From Burkholderiales bacterium (GTDB lineage: Bacteria; Pseudomonadota; Gammaproteobacteria; Burkholderiales; Burkholderiaceae_E), in assembly GCA_017307915.1 (NCBI GenBank), contig JAFKGG010000391.1:1-32890 (forward strand): DNA of 32,890 nucleotides. Reading direction: 5' to 3'. Below the pieces are notes generated by a model. The model ran no database searches. It saw only the letters and a list, made by a program, of their open reading frames with translations, and was not told the DNA's origin. How positions within the stretch are numbered: position 1 is the first letter of the stretch; each line of letters begins with the position of its first letter. Both the position numbers and the translations under genes were made by a program. This document shows, in pieces, positions 18,869 through 26,635 of the stretch.

Positions 18869-19137
18869 AATATGTCCTCCGACCGGGAGGGCGTGTCCTC
18901 GATGGTCGGGAACTGATCTTCTGGCCCGAGCGGCGCTTCCTTCTTCCACTCGGCCAGCAGTTCGACGATGTTCGTGGGCCGGGTGACTGGCTCGATGATG
19001 AGCTTGCTGCCTTCGCGGTGGATCAGCACGCGATCCCCAGGCAGCTCGAACTCCACAGGAATCCGCACCGCCTGGCTGCGGTTGTTGCGAAACAGCTTGG
19101 CCTCCTTGGGCCTGGATGGCGTCAGGTGTACAGGCAT
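18865..19137 (-). CDS. vapB: VapB-type antitoxin (AbrB/SpoVT fold)
   Basis: A 90-residue antitoxin. Its swapped-hairpin AbrB-like DNA-binding domain (about 13-50) carries the typical KLFRNNRSQAVRIP stretch, and LPGDRVLIHREG completes the fold. The acidic C-terminal tail (about 60-90, ending EDIF) would occupy the VapC active site. The first 12 residues extend beyond the usual VapB start, but no later Met precedes the domain, so ATG 19137 is kept. It is the first gene of the pair and probably represses its own promoter through the repeats at 19155-19181. Confidence 0.88.
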   Translation of the reverse strand: MPVHLTPSRPKEAKLFRNNRSQAVRIPVEFELPGDRVLIHREGSKLIIEPVTRPTNIVELLAEWKKEAPLGPEDQFPTIEDTPSRSEDIF

Positions 19138-19154
19138 GGCATGACCCTCTGGTT

Positions 19155-19181
19155 TGTATATGCCAAACTGTATATGTCAAA
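19155..19181. promoter_or_regulatory. Tandem repeats in the vapBC promoter (autoregulatory operator)
   Basis: TGTATATGCCAAA (19155-19167) and TGTATATGTCAAA (19169-19181) are direct repeats with a 14-bp period, 18 nt upstream of vapB. On the minus strand a TTGACA (19195-19190) precedes TATACA by 15 nt, a usable if short-spaced promoter overlapping the repeats. VapBC complexes typically bind such sites. Confidence 0.55.
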
Positions 19182-19231
19182 ATGCGCAGTGTCAATCGGG
19201 TGGGCGGGTGAGACGTCTACGCAACCGTTGC

Positions 19232-19446
19232 GGGTGCCTTTACCTGGCCATCGTGCTCGACGTCTGGAGCCGACGGATCGTCGGTTGGTCGATCGCAGAG
19301 GAAATGACAGCAGACCTCGTGCTGGCGGCGCTGCCTACGACAACGCGATGGCCGAGAGCTTCTTCGCCAGCCTGGAATGCGAACTGATCGACCGACGCAG
19401 CTTCCAGACCAAGACCGAGGCCCGCCTGGCCTGCTTCACCTGGATT
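19232..19446 (+). pseudogene. Remnant of an IS3-family transposase (OrfB, DDE integrase core)
   Basis: Two fragments of an IS3-type transposase in different frames. The first (about 19232-19332) reads LYLAIVLDVWSRRIVGW, containing the first catalytic Asp. The second (about 19333-19446) reads AYDNAMAESFFASLECELI, containing the catalytic Glu region. In full-length relatives these are separated by roughly 80 residues including the second Asp (HSDRGSQY); here they abut at about 19332 with a frame change, so an internal deletion destroyed the gene. The conserved tail after FTWI is also missing. I found no terminal inverted repeats. It marks past transposition next to vapBC. Confidence 0.8.
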
Positions 19447-19461
19447 CGAACAGCCGGCACA

Positions 19462-20367
19462 TCAGGCTGCCTGCGATATGGCGCTTTGTGTAACCTCGAC
19501 AAACCTCTGTGCTGCAGGCGAAAGAGACCGACCCGAGCGGGTGATGACGGCTATGGTGCGCTTGACCACCGGCGCTGCAAGCGGAACGGCCACCAGCGAC
19601 GGACGGTCGAACATGGGTAGCAAATGCGAGGGCAGGATCGAGGCGCCGAGCCCGCGTGCGGTCATCGCAAGCGACGTCGTGAACAGCGAGACTTCGTAAG
19701 TGGGCTCGAATTTGCGATTGGCTCTCGCCATGGCTTCGTTGATCACCGCTCGCAGGTCTGAGCCGATGCGCAACGAAATGGTTGGATGGCTGGCGAGCTG
19801 TGCCCACTCAATCACCTTGTAGCTTGCCAATGGACTTCCCTTGAGGCAGATCACGCACAGCCGATCGGTGAACAGCGTGGTCAGATTGATGTCGGCACGC
19901 TTTGAACTGTTGACCGTGGCGACGCCGAGCGAGAACTCGGCCTCGCCGCTCAATACGATAGGAACCAGTCTGTCGGGCCCCACATCAAGGATCACTACCT
20001 CGATTCCGGGGTACTCGCGTGAGAAACGCTGCAGGATCGCCGGGAGCACCGTGAACGCCAGGCTGGACGTTATGGCGAACCGAACTCGCCCCTGAGCGAG
20101 TTTGGCGACTGCGCGCATGCTGGTGTTCAGCTGTTCGGCATCCACCAAAAGACGCTCGGCCAGAACGATTGCCTCTTCAGCGGCCGTGGTGGGGTGCAGC
20201 GATCGCGTGCTGCGGTCGAAAAGGCGGGTGTTCCACGTGTCTTCCAACTGTCGTATCAGCAAGCTCACTGCCGATGACGTCAAGTGCATTTCACGCGCAG
20301 CAGCCGCGACACTGCGCTGCCGATAGACGCGAACGAAAGCATGAAGTTGGTGCAGACTGGGATTCAC
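19462..20367 (-). CDS. LysR-family transcriptional regulator (LysR1)
   Basis: A 301-residue LysR-type regulator. The winged helix-turn-helix spans about 1-60 (LHQLHAFVRVYRQRSVAAAAREMHL is its start) and the periplasmic-binding-like effector domain about 88-295. GTG 20367 gives exactly the family N-terminus and length. The open frame continues upstream, but the extra 141 residues look like translation antisense to the neighbouring SDR. The gene follows SDR3 with a 73-nt gap on the same strand, so it may be the last gene of the ABC/ligase operon and respond to its substrate or a CoA ester. No strong ribosome-binding site precedes the GTG. Confidence 0.87.
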   Translation of the reverse strand: MNPSLHQLHAFVRVYRQRSVAAAAREMHLTSSAVSLLIRQLEDTWNTRLFDRSTRSLHPTTAAEEAIVLAERLLVDAEQLNTSMRAVAKLAQGRVRFAITSSLAFTVLPAILQRFSREYPGIEVVILDVGPDRLVPIVLSGEAEFSLGVATVNSSKRADINLTTLFTDRLCVICLKGSPLASYKVIEWAQLASHPTISLRIGSDLRAVINEAMARANRKFEPTYEVSLFTTSLAMTARGLGASILPSHLLPMFDRPSLVAVPLAAPVVKRTIAVITRSGRSLSPAAQRFVEVTQSAISQAA

Positions 20368-20440
20368 GAGTAATGCGCGGCCAATCTTGAAGAAACATCC
20401 AGCTCTATTATGCGCAATCCTCGTTGTTCCGAGCGCTGCG

Positions 20441-21214
20441 TTACGGCATGTAGCGCCCGCCGCTGACATGCACATTCTGACCCGTGATGAAGTTCGACCG
20501 GTCAGAGGCGAAATAGGCGATGGCTTCAGCGACTTCCGCAGGGCAGGCCAGGCGCCGCATTGGCGTATCGGCCGAAATGCCCTGGCGTTTCCGCTCCAAT
20601 GCGCGTGGATCGTCTCCCGCGGCCGCCTCGGCGCCAGGCGTCTCGGTCGGCCCCGGTGACACGGTGTTGACCCGTACGCGTGGCGCCAACTCCAGGGCGA
20701 GGGAGCGGCTGAACGAGAGCAGCGCTGCTTTGCTGGCCCCATAGACCGAGAGTCCGCGAATCGGGCGGGAGGCAGCGCCTGATCCCACATTGACGATCAC
20801 GCCGCCGGAGTCCGGAAAGACCTGCAGCGCGGCCATGGCGCAATGCACGGCCCCATAGAAATTGACCGCCATCACCTTCTGCAGCAACGCTTCCGTCGTT
20901 TCTGCAACGGGCGAGGACGGAAAGATGCCGGCACAGTTGACCAGCACGTCGACGCGCCCGAAGTGAGCTGCTGCCATGGCAATGGCGTGCTGCGCTTGCT
21001 CGCGCGAACTCACGTCACAAGCAAATGCGCGCGCGCGGCCCGAGCCCTCCGCCGAGCATTCCTTTGCAACGTCGCGGGCACGGGCCACATCCAGGTCGAG
21101 CAACGCCACCGAGCCACCGCGCGAAGCGAGCAGCCGCGCCGCGGCAGCCCCGATACCGCTGGCTGCTCCCGTGATGATCAGTACCTTGTTCTCGAGTTCG
21201 CCTTGAGCATTCAC
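20441..21214 (-). CDS. SDR-family NAD(P)-dependent oxidoreductase (SDR3)
   Basis: A 257-residue classical SDR: TGAASGIG (15-22), Asp40 after beta-2 (NAD(H) preference), NCAG (93-96), Ser145, Tyr158 and Lys162 (YGASK), and a C-terminal SGG. It resembles the SDRs of the first operon only at family level. It begins 14 nt after the acyl-CoA ligase stop, so it is in the same operon and plausibly oxidises a hydroxyl group of the CoA-activated intermediate, for example a beta-hydroxyacyl-CoA or a cyclic alcohol. A FabG-like assignment is the main alternative. Confidence 0.9.
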   Translation of the reverse strand: MNAQGELENKVLIITGAASGIGAAAARLLASRGGSVALLDLDVARARDVAKECSAEGSGRARAFACDVSSREQAQHAIAMAAAHFGRVDVLVNCAGIFPSSPVAETTEALLQKVMAVNFYGAVHCAMAALQVFPDSGGVIVNVGSGAASRPIRGLSVYGASKAALLSFSRSLALELAPRVRVNTVSPGPTETPGAEAAAGDDPRALERKRQGISADTPMRRLACPAEVAEAIAYFASDRSNFITGQNVHVSGGRYMP

Positions 21215-21228
21215 GCGCCGCGTTCCCC

Positions 21229-22821
21229 CTATGCCTTATGCGAACCGGCGGCCATCTGTTTGGCCACCAGACAAGCCTCATCCTTCAACTTGTGCTTCTC
21301 CACGCGACCGCTCACGGTCAGGGGTAGGCCGTTTCGTATTTGAACGTAGCGTGGCACTTTGAAGTTGGCCAGATTCGCTCGGCAGTACGCCTGTAGATCA
21401 GCAGGCTGTACGTCGTGGCCCGAACGCGGCTCGATGTAGGCAAACCCCACTTCGTCCAGACGCGGGTCGGGCACGCCCAGCACGGCCGCATGCAGCACGG
21501 CGGGATGACTTCGAAGGAACTCCTCGACCTCCGCGCAGGCGACATTCTCGCCCCCGCTGCGATACATATCCTTTTGCCGCCCGACGAGCACCACGTTGCC
21601 GCGGCCGTCCATGTAGCCGATGTCGCCGGAACGAATCCAGCCGTCATCGGTGAGTACGGCCGCTGTCGCGGCCGCGTCTGCGTAGTAGCCCTGCATGACC
21701 GACTCTCCGCCGATCTCGATCAGGCCATGCACTGCCTGCGCCACCGGCGCGCCTTGGGCATCGACGATGCGGATGGCGGTGCCGGGAAGCGGCTTGCCGT
21801 TCGTGTTGAGCTGCTCGTCCATGGAATCACCGGGACACGTCAACGTAACCGCTGCGGTCGATTCGGTCATTCCGTAGAGGCTGAACAGCATGGGGTGGCC
21901 GAACGCTTCCCAAATGCGGCGGCGCATGTCGGCCGGCCCGGTCACGCGGGCGGCGCGGATGCTCGTGAGGTCTGTCGAGGCCAGCTTGGGGCTGTCCAGC
22001 ATCATGACGAACATGGTGCCGACACCACCCGCGATCGTGCAGCGCTCTCGCCCTATCGTCTCGAGCGTATAGTCGGCGTCGAACTTCGGCTGCGTGTAGA
22101 GGGTGCAGCCCGCCATCATGCAGCTGAGCAACGTGGGAATCAGCCCACCGTTGTGATAGAACGGCATGGCGCTGGCCATGCGGTCGGAAGGGCTGATCTC
22201 CATGCGCACGGCGACTTCGCGCGCGATGTGGACAACGCTCCGGTTCGACAGCACGGCTGCCTTGGGCGAAGACGTGGTACCCGAGGTGAAGTTCAAGGCG
22301 GCAGGAGCATTCTCGTCCACCTCCGGCAGCGGGGCAGGGTGGGCAGCATCCAGCCAGCGCTGCAGGCAGACGAGGCTTCCCCGTTCAAGCGATCCGACGT
22401 TGACCACGCGCCGAAGCTGGGGGAGCTGGCCACTGGAAACCAGCGTTTCCACCATGGCCAAGTAGTCCACGCCCAGGAAGGATTCCGTGAAAAACAGCGC
22501 CTTGGCGCGGCTCTTGGCCAAAGCATCGGCGGCATCGCTGGAACGCAGCCGCGTGTTCAGCGGCACGATCACCAAGCCCGCCATTGCGCATGCAAAAGTG
22601 AGCTCGGTGAAGGCGAAGTCATTGGGCAGCCAGAGGGCGACGTGGTCGCCCGGCTCGAGACCGTCACCCAGCAGCGCGGACGCCGTGCGGCGAGCGCGCT
22701 GGTACAACTCCTCGTAGCTCAGCGATTTGTCATAAACGACCAGGGCCGGCTTCGAGCCGTAGGTTCGGGCCGCAGCTTCAACCAATGCTGCCAGCGTCTT
22801 ACTTGGAAGCTCGATCATCAT
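21229..22821 (-). CDS. Acyl/aryl-CoA ligase (AMP-forming, ANL superfamily)
   Basis: A 530-residue adenylate-forming enzyme that would activate a carboxylic acid with ATP and then transfer it to CoA. Motifs: P-loop TSGTTSSPK (179-187), YGMTES (316-321), SGDIGYMDGRG (398-408) and the hinge GRQKDMY (414-420). At the C-terminal A10 site the usual Gly-Lys is Gly505-Arg506 (SGRVEKHKL), so the lysine that normally drives adenylation is replaced, although Lys509 and Lys511 are near. The start is ATG 22821, overlapping the amidohydrolase TGA by 4 nt. The open frame upstream is antisense to that gene. Operon context suggests the acid arrives through the adjacent ABC importer. Substrate unknown. Confidence 0.92.
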   Translation of the reverse strand: MMIELPSKTLAALVEAAARTYGSKPALVVYDKSLSYEELYQRARRTASALLGDGLEPGDHVALWLPNDFAFTELTFACAMAGLVIVPLNTRLRSSDAADALAKSRAKALFFTESFLGVDYLAMVETLVSSGQLPQLRRVVNVGSLERGSLVCLQRWLDAAHPAPLPEVDENAPAALNFTSGTTSSPKAAVLSNRSVVHIAREVAVRMEISPSDRMASAMPFYHNGGLIPTLLSCMMAGCTLYTQPKFDADYTLETIGRERCTIAGGVGTMFVMMLDSPKLASTDLTSIRAARVTGPADMRRRIWEAFGHPMLFSLYGMTESTAAVTLTCPGDSMDEQLNTNGKPLPGTAIRIVDAQGAPVAQAVHGLIEIGGESVMQGYYADAAATAAVLTDDGWIRSGDIGYMDGRGNVVLVGRQKDMYRSGGENVACAEVEEFLRSHPAVLHAAVLGVPDPRLDEVGFAYIEPRSGHDVQPADLQAYCRANLANFKVPRYVQIRNGLPLTVSGRVEKHKLKDEACLVAKQMAAGSHKA

Positions 22822-23660
22822 GCGGCAGGTATCTTCCATACCTTCATGGCGTTCTCGTAGAGAAACTTCCGTCGCACGGCGGCAGGCAACTCGAGCATGT
22901 CCACCTCGCGCAGCGCCCGCTGGATGGACGGCAAGGTTGCCGGATATGACGTGCCGAAGATCACCTTGTCCTGGCCGTACGTCTTGAGGAACTTCACGAA
23001 CTGCGACTGGAAATTCTTGGGGAAGTGCGCCGTGGTGTCGATGTAGACGTTCGGATGCTTCCAGGCCACGGCGATCATCTCGTCCGTCCAGGGGTAGCCG
23101 ATGTGAGCGCCGACGATCTTCAGCTCGGGAAAATGCGCCGCCACATCGTCCAGATAGATCGGACGACCCGGATCCGACGGCAGCATCGCTGCCGTGTGCC
23201 CCACCTGCAACTGCACCGGGACGTCCAACTCGATGCACTTGGCGTAGAGCGGATAGAACACGGCGTGGTTGGGCGGCATCTTGTGGCCATATGGGAAGAT
23301 GCGCAGCCCGCGAAAGCCCTTTTCCTTGACCAGGTACTCGAGCTCGCGCACGGCCGTCATCCCGAGTTCGGCATTGACGCCGGCGATCGGGATCAGCCGA
23401 TCCGGATACAGAGCCGCCTGCTCGCCGACCCAGTCATTCGGAGTGTAGCTGTTCGGATGGTGGCATCCACCGATCATCCCCCATCGCACACCCGCCGCAT
23501 CCATCTCCTTGATGGCTGCGTGCGTGTCGATGCTCGGCCCTTCCTTGTTTGAAAACAGATTGGAGACGTGCGCATAGCGGGGATTGCCGCGCCATGCCTC
23601 TCCCTTGGCGGGGAAAAATGGCGCCACCCATGAATCGACGATGGGTTCAGTGACGGACAT
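22818..23660 (-). CDS. Amidohydrolase_2 (ACMSD-like) fold protein with missing metal ligands
   Basis: A 280-residue TIM-barrel protein of the Amidohydro_2 type, whose members include ACMSD, resorcylate decarboxylase and lactone hydrolases. The late-barrel His is present (GAHIGYPW, His186) and IDTTAHFPKN follows. The usual N-terminal His-x-His is instead Asp9-Ser10-Trp11, and the active-site Asp of the FG-[ST]-D-[YW]-P motif is Ser238 (FGTSYP). It may be metal-free, use another site, or have a non-hydrolytic role. ATG 23660 has GGAG upstream and is preferred to the longer open frame. It overlaps the ligase start by 4 nt and follows the binding-protein gene by 37 nt. Confidence 0.85.
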   Translation of the reverse strand: MSVTEPIVDSWVAPFFPAKGEAWRGNPRYAHVSNLFSNKEGPSIDTHAAIKEMDAAGVRWGMIGGCHHPNSYTPNDWVGEQAALYPDRLIPIAGVNAELGMTAVRELEYLVKEKGFRGLRIFPYGHKMPPNHAVFYPLYAKCIELDVPVQLQVGHTAAMLPSDPGRPIYLDDVAAHFPELKIVGAHIGYPWTDEMIAVAWKHPNVYIDTTAHFPKNFQSQFVKFLKTYGQDKVIFGTSYPATLPSIQRALREVDMLELPAAVRRKFLYENAMKVWKIPAA

Positions 23661-23697
23661 GAGGCTTCTCCTTGAAAGTAGAAAATCAGTGGGCGAC

Positions 23698-24789
23698 TCA
23701 GTGCTTGGACTCGTCCCATGGCAGGCCCAGGCTTTCGTAGGCGCGCCGCAACGGCCGGATGTCCACCACCTTCGCGTAGTCGGTGTCGATGTCGGGCTTG
23801 ACCAGGTTGACTGCCTTGAGGATCTCGAACTGGCGGGCAATCAGGCGTTTGGGAACGTCCAGCAGATTCACATAGTCGAGTTCCTTGCCGTAATACGAAC
23901 CCCGCGTCTCCCAGAAGAAGTCGGAACGTTGCGGCGTGAACTTCATGTTCTTGGCAACCACTTCCTTGATCTCGGTCTTGCCCGCCGCGATGGATTCATT
24001 CATGTATAGCCGCGCCTTGAGCATGGCGCGAAGAAAGCGGACGACCACATCCGGATTCTTCTGCAAGTAAGCGGTGCTGACGCCGATCATGGAAGACAGG
24101 CCCACGTCCAGCTTCTCCATGCTGGTGTGCGTTCCGATCACGTCCACCGGCATGCGTTGCTTGGCTTGCGCCAGCCCGTCCGCGACGGTGATGACGGCGT
24201 CCACCTGTTTCTGCACCAGCGCGCCAGCCATCTGCGAAAAGGGCATCGCCAGGATCGTGAGATCCTTGTCCGGATTGTCGCCCTTCTTCAGGAAGTGCTC
24301 ACGCAGCAGGTAGTTGTAGATGGAGCCATAGTCGTTGACGGCGACTCGTTTACCCTTCAAGTCGTCCAGGTTGCGGATGCCTTCGCCGCTACGGACCACC
24401 ACCGATACCGCCTCCCAGGATTTGCCGGCTTTATCCGTGAACGTGTATTCGTAGCCGGACACCCCCAAGGTGCGAGCCCCCTTGGATGCGGCGAGCACAC
24501 TGGTCGTCGGTGCGGTGTTTCCCATGTCGATGTTGCCGGCTGCGAGTGCCTCCGATACGGCGCCGCTGCCGTTCAGAAACACTTTCTCGATGGTGATGCC
24601 CTCGTTCTTGAAATAGCCCAAGTCCTCGGCAACGATGAATGTCGGAAATGCGATGCCTGAGATGTACCCGAAGCGCACGGTGACCGGCTTGGTGTCCAGT
24701 GCCTGCTGGGGCGTCTGACTCTGGGCGCCTGCGCTCAGCGACACGAGCGAAAAGGCGCAGAGCGTCAACACGGCTTTACGAAAGTTCAT
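23698..24789 (-). CDS. ABC transporter substrate-binding protein, NitT/TauT (SsuA-like) type
   Basis: A 363-residue periplasmic binding protein. Residues 1-23 form a Sec signal peptide (MNFRKAVLT, hydrophobic core, AGAQ cleavage region). The mature part has the NMT1/SsuA-like pattern: FGYISGIAFPTFIVAEDLGYF, NEGITIEKVFLNGSG and the LKGKRVAVNDYGS lobe-hinge region. Family members deliver nitrate, sulfonates, taurine, thiamine precursors or aromatic acids such as phthalate. It is the third gene of the importer operon, with the permease 36 nt upstream and the amidohydrolase 37 nt downstream. Linkage to an acyl-CoA ligase points to an organic acid ligand (inference). Confidence 0.9.
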   Translation of the reverse strand: MNFRKAVLTLCAFSLVSLSAGAQSQTPQQALDTKPVTVRFGYISGIAFPTFIVAEDLGYFKNEGITIEKVFLNGSGAVSEALAAGNIDMGNTAPTTSVLAASKGARTLGVSGYEYTFTDKAGKSWEAVSVVVRSGEGIRNLDDLKGKRVAVNDYGSIYNYLLREHFLKKGDNPDKDLTILAMPFSQMAGALVQKQVDAVITVADGLAQAKQRMPVDVIGTHTSMEKLDVGLSSMIGVSTAYLQKNPDVVVRFLRAMLKARLYMNESIAAGKTEIKEVVAKNMKFTPQRSDFFWETRGSYYGKELDYVNLLDVPKRLIARQFEILKAVNLVKPDIDTDYAKVVDIRPLRRAYESLGLPWDESKH

Positions 24790-24825
24790 GATCTGTTTCC
24801 TGGGAAATGGTTGCGACCGAAGAGA

Positions 24826-25572
24826 TCACCGGACGGCCGTGTCTTGCCAGGCCAGCAATTTGCGACCGAGCAGACCGATCAACCGGTCAACCGCGAAACC
24901 GAGGGTTGCCACCAGCAGAATCGCCGCGTACATCGTTTCAGAGTCGAAGCTGCGCTGTGAATAGAGGATGCGATAACCCAGCCCGCCGTTGGCGCTGAGC
25001 ATCTCCGCAGCGACGACCAGCAGGAACGAGAACGATGTGGCGACGCGGAATCCCGTGAAAATGAAAGGTAGCGCTGCCGGCAGCATCACTTGCATCAACA
25101 ACTGGAATGCATTGGCGCCCTTGCTGCGTGCGTTCCAGATCAGGAACTTGTCCACGTTGCGCATGCCCGCATAGGTATTGATCGCCACCGGAAAGAATGC
25201 GGTGATGGCAACCAACCCGATCTTGGAGGCCTCGCCCAATCCCAGCCACACCATGAGCAAAGGGAAGAGGGCAAGCTTGGGAGTAGGGAAGATGGCGGCG
25301 ATCAGAGGATCGACGAAGCTGTCGATCACGCGGTAGCGGGCCATGAGCATGCCCACCGTCAGGCCGGCCGAGGCACCGATGAACAAGCCCGTGAATGCGC
25401 GCATCAGCGACATACCTGCGTCACTGGCCAACATGCCCGCGTTGGCCAGCATGCTCTGGAGCGCGGCGGTCAATGACGGCAGAAACAGCGGGTCGACCCA
25501 ACCGGCCCGGGCCGCCAACTCCCAGGCGGCCAGCACCAGAGCCAGCGGATAGAGGGATAGAACCGCTTTCAT
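24826..25572 (-). CDS. ABC transporter permease, SsuC/TauC type
   Basis: A 248-residue inner-membrane permease of the BPD_transp_1 fold with about six TM helices (first near 5-23, last near 215-235). The ATPase-coupling EAA loop is seen at about 148-175 ([16 protein letters not shown] then FTGFR). It forms the membrane channel for the neighbouring binding protein and ATPase. Its ATG overlaps the ATPase stop by 4 nt (25569-25572), indicating translational coupling. Similar to nitrate/sulfonate/taurine permeases; the substrate cannot be read from the permease alone. Confidence 0.92.
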   Translation of the reverse strand: MKAVLSLYPLALVLAAWELAARAGWVDPLFLPSLTAALQSMLANAGMLASDAGMSLMRAFTGLFIGASAGLTVGMLMARYRVIDSFVDPLIAAIFPTPKLALFPLLMVWLGLGEASKIGLVAITAFFPVAINTYAGMRNVDKFLIWNARSKGANAFQLLMQVMLPAALPFIFTGFRVATSFSFLLVVAAEMLSANGGLGYRILYSQRSFDSETMYAAILLVATLGFAVDRLIGLLGRKLLAWQDTAVR

Positions 25573-26333
25573 GTGACGCCCTCTCGCACCAGGTTCCAGA
25601 TTTCCGAGCGCAGTTCGGTGGCGATGGACGATGTGCGCATTTCACGCGTACGCGGAAAGGGCAGCGGCACGTCGAAGATCTTCAGCACCCGGCTCGGGCG
25701 CGGCGACATCACCACGACTCGATGGCCCAGGTAGATCGCCTCTTCGATACTGTGGGTCACGAGCAGTATCGTCTTCTGACTGGCCTCCCACATCTTCAGT
25801 ACTTCGTCCTGCAGAGTCTCCCGCGTCAGCGCGTCTACGGAGCCGAGCGGTTCATCCATCAGCACTACCTCGGGTTCGCAGGCGAAGGTCTGCGCAATCG
25901 CCACGCGCTGCTTCATTCCGCCCGACAGCTCTTTGGGAAGGTGGTTCTCGAAGCCGGTCAATCCGACCATCTTGATGTAACGGCGGGCACTCTCGCTGCG
26001 TTCCTCCTCGCTGCCGACGCGCTTCAGATCCAGGCCGAATCGCACGTTCTTCAGCACGTTCATCCAGGGGAAGATTCGGAACTCCTGGAACACGATGCCG
26101 ATACGCGGATCGGGTTTGACGATCTGCGAGCCACCAACGTGGATGGTTCCGGCGCTTGGTGGCAGCAATCCCCCGATCATGTACAAGAGCGTGCTCTTGC
26201 CGCAGCCGCTGGGGCCGATGATTGACAGTATGTTGCCGCGCTCAACAGCGAGGTCCACCTCGCCGACTGCATCGACTGCGTTACCCGCCACGCCTTGGAA
26301 CGTCTTGCTGACGCCCTTGAGGTCGACCATCAT
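25569..26333 (-). CDS. ABC transporter ATP-binding protein, SsuB/TauB type
   Basis: A 254-residue ABC ATPase that energises the importer from the cytosolic side. All motifs are intact: Walker [10 protein letters not shown] (40-48), Q-loop Gln83, signature LSGGM (136-140), Walker B VVLMDEP (156-162) and the switch His194 (LVTHS). It is the first gene of the operon. Start ATG 26333 or 26330 (tandem ATGATG); neither has an obvious Shine-Dalgarno. The 302 nt upstream, to the end of LysR2, contain no gene I can support and no clear -10/-35. An imperfect dyad, TATT-N7-AATA around 26570-26584, is the only regulatory hint. Confidence 0.94.
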   Translation of the reverse strand: MMVDLKGVSKTFQGVAGNAVDAVGEVDLAVERGNILSIIGPSGCGKSTLLYMIGGLLPPSAGTIHVGGSQIVKPDPRIGIVFQEFRIFPWMNVLKNVRFGLDLKRVGSEEERSESARRYIKMVGLTGFENHLPKELSGGMKQRVAIAQTFACEPEVVLMDEPLGSVDALTRETLQDEVLKMWEASQKTILLVTHSIEEAIYLGHRVVVMSPRPSRVLKIFDVPLPFPRTREMRTSSIATELRSEIWNLVREGVT

Positions 26334-26635
26334 CGCGCGGCACCGTATTCAATCAGGCTGTATTCCGGGACCGGAAGACACACTTCGCCGAGCGCCTCAC
26401 GAAGGCTCTTTTCAGAAAATCTACGCCGTTCACCATACGGCTGTTTCATTGTCTATGGTCTCCATCGTCTCTTATGCTCCCCAACGCTCGCACGGCATCA
26501 CGGTCAGCACCGACTGGGCCGCAGTTTAGGGACTGTCGAGGTGAAGAGAAATCGAGTTTTTCTTGAATATTGCTGAAAAATACTTGCGAATCGAGGCCGA
26601 GTCGCACCGCGCCATCGACCGTATCCCGGGCTCGA

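Noticed and set aside
20368-20790. N-terminal extension of the LysR1 frame
   Set aside because: The extra residues overlap SDR3 in another frame and have no LysR character; the winged helix starts directly at GTG 20367.
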